DNA of 64,000 nt from Patagioenas fasciata. Lineage: Eukaryota; Chordata; Aves; Columbiformes; Columbidae. The stretch lies in NCBI RefSeq assembly GCF_037038585.1, contig NC_092520.1:7456501-7520500 (forward strand), written 5' to 3'. Position numbers and translations under genes: made by a program. The notes under the pieces were generated by a model. The model was not told where the DNA came from, did no database searches, and saw only the letters and a list, made by a program, of their open reading frames with translations. Of this stretch, positions 13,241 to 22,529 are shown in pieces (position 1 is the stretch's first letter; each line of letters opens with the position of its first letter).

Positions 13241-14820
13241 ATCCTTTGCGCTCTTGAAAGCCATTTCAAGGACAAGGCCCTGTCTCCAGCATTCAATCAA
13301 TAGTCATTTGACTTAACGGAAACCACAGCAATCCCTGCTTCCTGATACACTGAAACAAGGACAGGAGTTGGTCCCCCAGAGGTACGGGGATCTCCCGGTG
13401 ACTGGGACCCCTCGGGCTTCTCAGCCCATGAGCTCAAAAGCTGCGTGTATCATGCAGTCCTGGCATGGACAGTGTCCGTGTGTTGTCTGGATGCTCTACA
13501 CGTGCGCAGTGTCACCACCTGTCTCCAGGAGAAGACAACAACAGTCATGCAAGACATTGCATGATCCACGATGATGGCTCTCTCTCTCTTGCTCTCTCTC
13601 TCTTTCCTTCTCTTAAAAAATGTTGTAATAAAGTTTTGGTACTTTCCTGACATTTGGCCTCCATTGTGCCTTAATTTCAACCTTAGCAATCACCTTTAAT
13701 CACAGTCCTCCAAATTGTGGTATTTTAATTTCTGTCACAGACAAGATCGCTTAATGTTGGAAGTGTCCAGAAAGTGTTAAACTTTTAAATATTCCTGTTC
13801 AGTGCCATCAGATTGGGCATCACTCTGAAGTTCAGCTGAGCTGCTCCCACCCCTCAGTAATAGACTGAGGACAAGCTGCAATGCAAGGGGGTTTAGTTGC
13901 TACCAAATTCATCATTTGAACACAACAGCATTCATAGAGGTCCTGTCCCGTAGGGATGATTACTTCTGTGAGAGGGAAAAGACAAATGCTTCCCCTAAAT
14001 ATCCAGAGGTAAGAAGTGTAGATAAGCAAGATACCTCTCAAGGAGTGGAGCGGGACATTGAAGATGACTAAAGTAAGGTACCTCTCGAGAAGAGCACTCC
14101 CGTAGTTTGAAAAGACAGAAAACCATCCTAAGATACTGCTTTATTTCTTTAGGAGCAGAACGCCAAGCTGTCACCACTGGGCTTGGACTGGGCTCTGAAA
14201 AACTCGTATAATTGACAATCACCTGCTGACCCAGTTCCTGTCTTGCAGGCCAAGACTCGGGGTAAAGAAGGCAAAGGAGAATCTATGGTGTGTGCAGTGC
14301 TAGGTGCAGCCTTGATAGCTGCGGCAGAAGAGAAGGAAAAACAATGTTAGACCGAAAGCCAGTCTATCACATCTCTATAAGTTCTAGTTAAAACATTGCA
14401 GCTGCGATTAGAAGGAAGGGCAAATGCCTGCTTACTTAGCGAAGAGCTGTTTGAAAGACTAATGAGAGCAGAGGATGCAGTCGGAATGGGGGCGTAAGAA
14501 CCCGTGAGAAAGGACAGGGAAGGAGATACTGACATACACCCTGCCCAAACTAGAAGATTTGCAGGATGGTTTGGACAAGTTACCTGTCCCACAACAGCTG
14601 TTGATTAAGACTGAATACTCATATGAGGACTCAGGGAATGAGGTACCCCAAAGAACAACCAAAGAGATCCTGTTTGAGGCCACAAAATGGTCCAAATTAA
14701 AGAAAGAGTAGGGTCATAGTCCAAAGGAGTTGAAGACTGAGTATGCCTGGAGAGTCTCACTGATTTTTCTTGTTTTGGTCTATTACAGCTTGACATTGAG
14801 ACATTATAGCTGACCATTTC
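13241..14820 (+). mobile_element. Decayed LTR/endogenous-retrovirus-like remnant, inverted relative of the array segment
   Basis: Seen: 13,241-14,035 is recognisably the reverse complement of about 30,650-29,790, and 14,060-14,800 that of about 26,620-25,850, with many substitutions. The 1.1 kb lying between those parts in the units is missing here. A TGTCTCC start at 13281, an AATAAA at 13627-13632 and a following '...tgaca' give an LTR-like look. The later part has a broken, gag-like frame with several stops. Family: the endogenous-retrovirus assignment rests on this layout plus faint resemblance and is tentative. The junction between the CR1 piece and TGTCTCC is the same here and in the units, so the two loci descend from one insertion by duplication, not from two insertions. 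No intact gene remains. Confidence 0.45.
13570..13618. repeat. CT-rich simple sequence
   Basis: A run of CT/CTT dinucleotide-like repeats just upstream of the AATAAA in the LTR-like segment. The units carry the matching GA-rich run on the other strand at about 30,205-30,236. Confidence 0.6.
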
Positions 14821-16346
14821 TGAACTTATTCTGTCCCAGATGAGAAGGTAACCCCCCAGTGTTTCACTTCACAGTGTGCAGTCAGGTAGATTATGACAAC
14901 TTCATCTCAGCTGATACATGCCATGTTGCTGGCTCGCTGTGATGGAATGGACTAAACCTTGCCAATGTGCACTTAGTATTAATAGCTAACTCTAGGGGAT
15001 GATAATTCCTGTTCTTAGAAACTGTAGTAACTCTTTGTCATACTTGATTTTTTTGCTTCCTCAGACAGAAGGGGGAACTCTGCATGGTCATTTGACTTTG
15101 CTTTGAATCCTCAGCTTTGATTTTGTTTGTCTGTCTTCACTCATGACCGCAGGCAGCTGCTCTCTTGATGGAGCTAATGGATGTTCAGAAGCTTCCATTG
15201 CATTTCAAAACTGGCCATGTGCTTTTTGTTCAGTTTCTTCTCACTAGATACAATAGGAGTGAGATCAGTGTCAGCTGGAGCCAAGGTGCACCTGGATTCA
15301 GGATCTGAGCTTGCTGTTCATGTGTGCTGGAACAGCTCCACAAAGAGCAGGTGTAGCTAAAAGAAGCATGTACTCTCATTATCATGCTAATAAATCGATG
15401 TTACACAATTTGTGTACTGCTGTCTTTGGAAGCAGAGACGTGGGATGAGGGGCTGAATCTGAGGCCTTCATATATGAGCAGCTGGTGAGAAGCAGCAGTG
15501 CTTTAAAAACTTTTGATTGGGATTCCTCCATGCAGAAGAATCGGTCTCTGAGCTGCACACCGTCTCAAGGTGGGTTGGTTGGTGGGTGGCTTGGGCGGTT
15601 GAAGGTAAATGTAAAGGTAAGCAAAGTGATTTGTACTGTAAGTATTCATTTCAGAACCTCTCAAACTTTTTTTTAAAAAGGTTTTATTCAACTTGAAAGA
15701 CTATTCTTAACAAGAGACCTTGCTTTTTTTGGGGGCTAGTTACTTAAGACTTTCCAGTGAAAATACGGAATACAACCTTTTAGCCCTTCCCTGTGTAAAC
15801 AGTCTAATGAAGTTTCATCACGGTTACAGGTTTTTGTATGTTTAAGGACTTGTTCCATAATGACTATTCTCTGTCTATCTGCCAACTAAAAATACGCATT
15901 AGGAATGCAGTTAGCATTGCCTCTCAGGATTTGGAAAAACATATTGAGATACACAGCCAATAGCGAAACATACTGATCTTCAGTTCCTGAAGTTCAAAGG
16001 CTGTGGTGGTACCCAGTGACTGTTGGATGGAAGTCTGGAATATCAGTGGGGGGAAAAAAAAATCTTTTTTCCTTTGGGAAAAGTTACTTGCCTTCCAGTC
16101 ATGCCAAACTGTACATGGCCACTAGTGAACACCATCTTACCAGGTGGATGGTGTATTAGCATCTCGGACAGATAAATGCATCCTACCCAGTGCTGGAGAA
16201 GGTGGATAGGGCAGAAGGATGGGTAGAAATTGTTATGTGTCTCCTGACATTTATTTCAGTGAAATGTGGCAGTTTCCTTCAGGGAGGTTGTTGCCCATCT
16301 GTTCCTAAGCTTCCTTTAGAAAAGCAGTGCTTGTGCTCTACCACAG
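14821..16346. other. Intergenic DNA, nothing recognised
   Basis: About 1.5 kb with no supportable gene or repeat. Short frames near 15485-15691 on both strands are chance-like. Confidence 0.45.
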
Positions 16347-16612
16347 TGCTCATAGAATCCTAGTAGTTGGAAAAGACCTTTAAGATCATTGAATCCAAAT
16401 ATTAACCTGGCACTGTCAAGTCCATCTCTAAACCATGTTTGTAAGAACCTCGTCCACATGTCTCTTAAACCCCTTCATGGTTAGGCCTGTTCCAATGCCT
16501 GACAACCCTTTCTGTGAAGAAATTTTTCCTAATATCCAATCTAAATCTACCCTGGCGCAACTTGAGGCCATTTCCTCTCCTCCCTACTTGGGAGAAGAGA
16601 CCAGCACCCTCC
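16347..16612 (-). mobile_element. CR1: CR1 LINE 3' fragment, minus strand
   Basis: Reads as an inverted CR1 3' end: 'catagaatcctagtagttgg' at the left is the reversed tail region. It is followed by the reversed blocks 'ggcctgttccaatgcctga' and 'ttcctaatatccaatctaaa', and it stops near 'ttgggagaagagaccagcacc'. The same blocks occur in the much younger copy at 27,661-29,742. Stops and indels show it is dead. Confidence 0.88.
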
Positions 16613-19600
16613 TTGCTGCAAGCTCAGAAAAGAGTTTGGTTGATATTTGCGTACTGGACACATAAAGAAACAGCCTGAATTCAGAATTGCTTTCAGTTTT
16701 GCAGCCAAATTGTGGGTCTCTCCCATGAAGACACTTCCTAGTTCTTTTTTCTCTTGTACTCCAGTCAATCCTGATGAGCAATCCCTCAGAGAACTCACTA
16801 TAACATTTTTTTAAACTCCTTTTAAACTATGGGTCTGTATTTCAAAAATGACTAATATTAATTAAGCATTCACGTGCGTCAGTCCACTGGAAGATCTGGG
16901 CAGTCCCACCCAGCCAGCATTTATAAGCTCCCTTAGGAAGAAGTTTGGCTTTTTCCCCCTCATCTGACAAATCCCTATCACATCAAAGATGTTGTAATTG
17001 ATCTTGGTCATTAAATTCAATAATGTCCAAATTTACAGATCTACCTTGTTTCAGGCTAATGTAGATAAATGAGGTTCACAGTAAAATATTGACTTTTACT
17101 TGGCACCTATGCACCTCAGCACTTTGTGGGTTTGATTAACATACAAGCAAGGCTGTAAAATCAAATAAGTGAATGCAAGGAGTAATGTTTTATTCTCCTT
17201 AAATGATATATGAGTCTCAGCTATTTATAGCAAGGGGTTGGGAGAGAAATGCAAAGCTAAGCCAATTGTAGGAATGCTGATACAGGATATTCAGTGAAAA
17301 ATTGATATTCGTATGAGGCGACTTGTGTCGGGAGAGTCGTGTAGTGGCATAAAGCTCATTTGTTTGTGCCTTGATCAGGGTCTCTACCCAGTGCAGCCAA
17401 ACATTACATCAGAAGCATTTTGGAGAAATAAGGCACATGTTTTTAATGCTTAGTTGCTGGAATACCTTGCTAAGGGCTGCGTTAGACAATTTGTTTTGAA
17501 GTCTTTAAAGGAAGATTTTTTACTATGTAGGCAATGCTGCAGCTCAGCCATCAATACTGGACATCTTAAAGAAATTTCTTCAGCAGATGATCATAATGCA
17601 TGAGCCTGGACTGGGTGAACACGCTGATCCCTGCATGAACGTGACGCACTCAAACCAGATAAGATTTATTCTGCAAATGCCATGATGTGACTGAGCTATT
17701 AAGAATGATCAGAAATAATTTAAGGAGGGATCCCCTCAGAGAGATGATTCCCTTGAAAGAGTGTTTACCCATAGCAAAAGGACCTGCACAGATCTCACTG
17801 AGCCCACAATGAGGGGAGTTTTCAAATAACCTCACTTGAGCATATGAAAAACACTAACTCATTTCAGATGACCTCTTTTACTATTTTGACCCGTGCAAAA
17901 TAGAAATAGGCAGATTCTTAAGCGATGAAAACTGCTAAAACTTCATTGACATCAAAAGAAAATATTCAACAGATGAGAAGGCTGCTGCATCTCTGAGAAG
18001 GCTGCATATGAACCATTTTTTTCGACAAATAGCAAGGACAGGTACAAAAAATATTAAAAATCTGACCAAAGTAATCACAGACCATTTATCTCTTTTCCTT
18101 GCTGACAGAATCACTGCAGAAGGAGCAAGATTTAGACAGCAATCAGAGAATCCCAGCTTAGTTTTTGTTGGAAGGGAGGAGGATTTTCAGCACACAAGCC
18201 ATGGAAAATGGCTGAATGGGGAACCTGAGCACAACAGTTCCCCCACTGGAGTAATCCTGGAGTAGATCACTATGGTGATACTCCTGTTTCAGAGTGAAAA
18301 TTATTTCATTGGAGATACTTAGTTTGCTCCCAGAACAGAATCAATTTTCAGGTATAGAAAATTTTATTTGGAATAAGGAGTCCACAAGGGAAGATACTGC
18401 AGAAGAGCAATACCTGTGTATTTTGGCTGGCCCATGTTTACAGAGGGCCAGAAAACTGCAACAAAACAGAGCATTGTCACTGCTTCTTTCCACCTCCTTA
18501 GTTATGTGGCTGCCCTGGTCCTGTGCTTCAAAATAGCTTTCCTGGACAATTTCCTCATACTGTCAAACTCTGAAATGGGGAGATCCCAGGTGAAATTTCT
18601 CTCAGACAATGGACTAGAGAAAAAAAAAAAAAAAATTCAGAAGGATTAGGTCTCCTCCAGAACCCATTTTGCAGATGGATATCTTTTTAACATCTTCCCA
18701 AAAGATTTCTCTGTCACAGTGTGTCTTCTGTGAATTTTTCTGCCTGTTGGATTCCTCAGCTATTTCCAAAGAGAAGTGACTTTGCTTCTGTTGGAAAGTA
18801 CCCAGTGTCTTGAAATGTCCCAGGAGCCAGGAATGAGATAACATTATACAGGGAGTCCTGGGAGGTGTGAGTTGTTTACCAGGTCTGCCAGAGACATCTG
18901 TGAGTCCTGGGACAACTGCATAGGATCCATGATGACTACCAAATGCAGATATCTAGGCTACCTTTACAGCGAATGGAAGGAAATTGCGCCTTCATCTGAG
19001 CTATTCTAAGTATTTGATATAGAACATAATGCCCTGTGAAGATAAAGTGCCTGCTTCTTTCCACCTATTACAAAGCTAACCCAGGATGACTAAGTCAGTT
19101 ATAGATATCTAAACAGTAGATGTCTACAGTTAGGTGAATTAAGATGAAACCCTGGTGTCTTTCAATACCTTTAATACCTATGTCTTTTAATTGTGATCCT
19201 CAAAGGGGTATAAAAAGGGTGTGAACATGGATCATGTGCTCTTCTAAACAGATAGACTTCAGATCAGGACATTTGAAGGCTCTGAGAAGGATGACTTCTT
19301 CTATCATTTAACAAATCCTGAAAACTTTTGGAAGTTTAGTGTGGAAAAGAAAAAAAAAAAAAAGTAAGTTTGACAGTCCTTTACACAGTTTATTCATTTC
19401 AAGGTCATCACGAATTAATTTTAGAGATCCATGGAATCAGTTGTCTATGTCCAATAAATTATGGCAGGTAATTAAGCTATTCATTTTAATTTCAGTGCTT
19501 CACTCTAGTGTCCTTGTGGATCTGCTATACCGGGTGCTATTTTTACAATAGAAAACTTGGGTAGATATTTCCCCATTATTTTGGCAAGGGTGTTGGTGGA

Positions 19601-19740
19601 ACAGTGGTTTGGTTTTGAGTGAAAACTTAATGTGATTTCCTACCTGAGTAGAATTTTTTTTCATCCCCTTTTCTCTTAGGAAAGTTGTTCTCCTTCTACG
19701 CAGCATTTGATTCATTGGTCCCCGTTATTGCTATGTCATT
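16613..19740. other. Intergenic DNA; two poly-A runs and a TATA-like motif only
   Basis: About 3.1 kb with no convincing gene. Poly-A runs lie at about 18,620-18,634 and 19,349-19,363. A TATAAAAAG string at about 19,208 has no recognisable transcript beside it. The frame at 18008-18265 (+) has no recognised motif. Confidence 0.45.
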
Positions 19741-19960
19741 CGCAAAATCAAGTAGGTTGAAGGGGATCTCTGAGGGTGACCTAGTCCAACCCCCTTCTCA
19801 GCCATGTCACGTTGCTCATGGCTTTATACATTTTGAAACTTGAATCTCAAAATAGTGGATGGAGATTCAGCAGCCTCTCTGGTCCCTTGTTTCCATTACT
19901 AGCAGAGTAAAAGTTCTTCCTGCTGTCCTGAAGTAGACATCTTAAGGATACCTCTAGGCT
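19741..19960 (-). mobile_element. CR1: CR1 LINE 3' fragment spanning the left edge of the array
   Basis: Inverted CR1 3' end: 'taggttgaaggggatctctg' and 'cctagtccaaccccc' at the left, then reversed 3' UTR, then 'agagtaaaagttcttcctgc'. From 19,891 rightward the sequence is repeated in every unit (31,062, 40,148, 49,220, 58,307). To its left it is not. The left array breakpoint therefore lies inside this CR1. Confidence 0.75.
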
Positions 19961-21280
19961 TTACCCACTGCTTTGGCTCAGGCCTCCGTTGGATTTCCTA
20001 CACACGGGAAATTGAATGCCATTGAAGATGCCACGACTAGACAAGCACCCAGAGCCCAGCAAATGTGACACACACCTAGGGGCAGCCTTTCCCTTTTGGG
20101 GGCACTGCTGGAGGCCAGAGGACACAGCTGTGGAATCTCAGATCATTCCCAAATGATGCCCAGGGCTAGGCTACTGCACCAAGCCCTCGATATGCGCTCG
20201 CTGTGCCTTCGGTGTGGACACCGAGTGCAAAGAGGGACACCAAAGTTAGAGGGAGCAAAATCCCACCCGAGTTTTAGTTCCCTCTTCGGCCAAGGAGATT
20301 TGTGTCCTGCATCCCCAGAGCCGAGACCTAGTGGCAGCGTTCTCCAGACAGGTCTTTGTAGCTAGCGCAGTGAAGAGCAAATACTGGGGCTAAAGGACCA
20401 TTTTTCTTCTTTTTGTTTTCTTTAATGTTTCTCTTTCTTGTTGTAACCGTCCCCATTTGGCAAGGTTCAAGACGTACGAGGTAAAGTACTTATTTAAAGA
20501 AGTTTTGATATTTGAAAAAGAAAGATGTGTCTCGTGTTTGTTAATTGCAAGCACACACTTTTCCTTTAGGAAATGATAGTAATACATGACATTTTTAAAT
20601 AATACGAGACATCTTCTCAAATGAAGATCTAGTGAAAAATGAGTTATCCACAGGAAATGGAACAATAGTGTCCCGTATATTGAGATGCTGAAAGCAACAG
20701 GTTGTGCCCATAGCAAAATGCCTGAGTGCAGCTAATTCATTGTGCAGAACTGGGTTCCCACTGCAGAAATTTAAAAAGCACCAAAAACCACCAAATACAT
20801 GACAGGACTTTGCGTGCTATCATTTGAAACAACACAGTTTAATTTGAAGACCAACCCTTTTATTACGTGCTTTCATTTTATAATAAAGCATATGTCTCTA
20901 TAATACACATTCATACACCAAAATGGCCACTGTACTACAAGGCTTTTCTGTGTCACCCTCACATTCAGGTGAACTGCATCACAGACCATTCGCTGCCTCC
21001 ATTGGGATTGTTCTTCCGTTCAAACCTGCACAAGTTGACCTTGCAGGCTCTTCGGGACTCCCGCTTCGATGAGTTTTACTGATTTTCCTGAGTTTGTTTT
21101 TCACAGGCCTCAAAGCAAGTTTCTCTTGAGCGCTGCCAGGCTGAGGAGCGATGCCGCAATAGAGTGAACACGCGTGGATGCATCCTCATTCCAGAACACC
21201 TGTCCAGTCAACCCTGGAAAAGCTCTCAGCTTGCCTCTGGGATGTAGCTCCACAGACACATTCTTTCAAAGTCAGCGAGA
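19961..21280. other. Unit left third: no gene recognised
   Basis: Repeated in all units (31,132-32,450, 40,218-41,536, 49,290-50,608, 58,377-59,695). The middle part (about 20,390-20,900) is AT-rich and includes an AATAAA at about 20,882. A + strand stretch after an acceptor-like 'gtttgtttttcacag' at about 21,109 stays open for about 45 codons (QVSLERCQAEERCRNRVN and on) before a stop. I do not recognise it. Confidence 0.4.
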
Positions 21281-21384
21281 TGGGTGCAAAGGACCAGCAT
21301 CGCCATAGCGACACACGGCCCATCCATATGCTCCGATGTTAACGCGGCATGGAAAGCATTTCAACGTTTGCTACCAGTTTCCTC

Positions 21385-21446
21385 CAACCTGGAGAAGATG
21401 ACTTCCAGTGTCCGTTCTACTACCTGCAGGAAATTCTTGCAGCTCG
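21385..21446 (+). other. Coding-like scrap, possible exon piece (unidentified)
   Basis: In + frame the sequence reads QPGEDDFQCPFYYLQEILAA and then meets a donor-like CG|GTACGT. The composition looks protein-coding, but no family is recognised and no confident acceptor was found. The same piece is in the other units at 32555, 41642, 50714 and 59801. It could be the relic of a second gene caught in the duplicated segment, or chance. Confidence 0.2.
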
Positions 21447-21983
21447 GTACGTGCCATTCGCAGCATGTGCAGCTGGGTACTAGGAAAAGTGCAGTGACAG
21501 GAGCCTTTGGAATGTACTTTCTGCTATTGCTAGGGACAGCACAGTGGGGCTTGGACAACACCAGTCCATGCATTTGGCTGACACGTTACCATCTTTCCCC
21601 ACAGCAGTTCTTCATGTGTCCTGCACACATGAACTTGTCCTGACCCAAGAGAAGCAATGGCTGCTCCCTTCTTGAATGGAGCAAGTTGGTTCAGCATCGG
21701 TCTGCCGAGAATGAGTAGCTGGAAATCAAACCTGGAGGGTTTGACAGAATGGAAGACGCCAGCCAGCGTGTCCACATGTCCCCCCAGGTGACAGGCACCA
21801 CCGTGCGTAACGCACTCCACCTATCCGGAAGTTCACATGCCAGCTCCCCACCTTGGAGAGATGTTCCAGCTGGTGGGCACCTGCTCACGGAGCTGATGGG
21901 TGAGCCAGCAAGGCCTCCTGCCAGGGCTGGGCTGGGTCTGGGGGCCACGCGGGGCTGCTCTGGCTTAGCGCTGCAGGAGTGGA

Positions 21984-22166
21984 ATGTGCCGGCCAGAGCA
22001 GGAGGGCGCGCTGCCTCTCTCCTCGCCTGCGCCGAGGTGGTGCCGGGGCCGCATCGTGCTCCTGGAAGCCCAGGTGTCAGAGCTCATCCAGGAAATCCAA
22101 GGAGCTACAAGGACAGAGTCAGAAAGAACTGATGAAACAGTGAAGGCAAGAAGAGCCATGACTTAG
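21984..22166 (+). other. Unidentified 60-codon + strand open frame, same in all units
   Basis: The frame opens with ATG and ends in TAG. The C-terminal half is rich in charged and heptad-like residues (VLLEAQVSELIQEIQG), as in a coiled coil. The translated frame is the same in all five units (21984, 33154, 42241, 51313, 60400). The units are so alike that this alone does not prove selection. It may be a terminal exon of a broken gene. Function unknown. Confidence 0.2.
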
Positions 22167-22529
22167 TAGGCTGTTTTTTGGGAAGACCAATGAAAAAGAG
22201 TCCCCCACCCACTACAGTTTTGCTTTGGCCCCTTCTCAACGCCCGCCCTTCTCGGTGTCTACAGCCACTTGGAACAAATCCTTGCTGTGTCTTTGGCATT
22301 CAGACAACATGAAAACTGCACACGCTGGAGCGATATGTTTCTCCTGACATACACGTTCCCCCAAGGGCAGGTGTATGCTGCCTGTCTGGGGCCATCTCTG
22401 GGCACCTCACCAATATTTCCTGTGTTGAGAGCAGCGGTCAGAGCTTTGAAATAGAGTCAGCGGACTCTGCTGCTACACACCTGGGCTCCTCGTTCTTCTT
22501 GCCTGCTTGGATTTCCTGTTGCCCGTCTC

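Noticed and set aside
18008..18265. 85-codon + strand frame as a gene
   Set aside because: No motif, no splice sites of quality beside it and no repeat relation. Chance length in this composition.
19200..19220. TATAAAAAG as a promoter
   Set aside because: No gene or spliced frame follows on either strand, and such strings are common in AT-rich DNA.
20390..20716. 108-codon minus-strand frame in the AT-rich left part of each unit
   Set aside because: Low-complexity, AT-driven composition, no family resemblance and no splice context.
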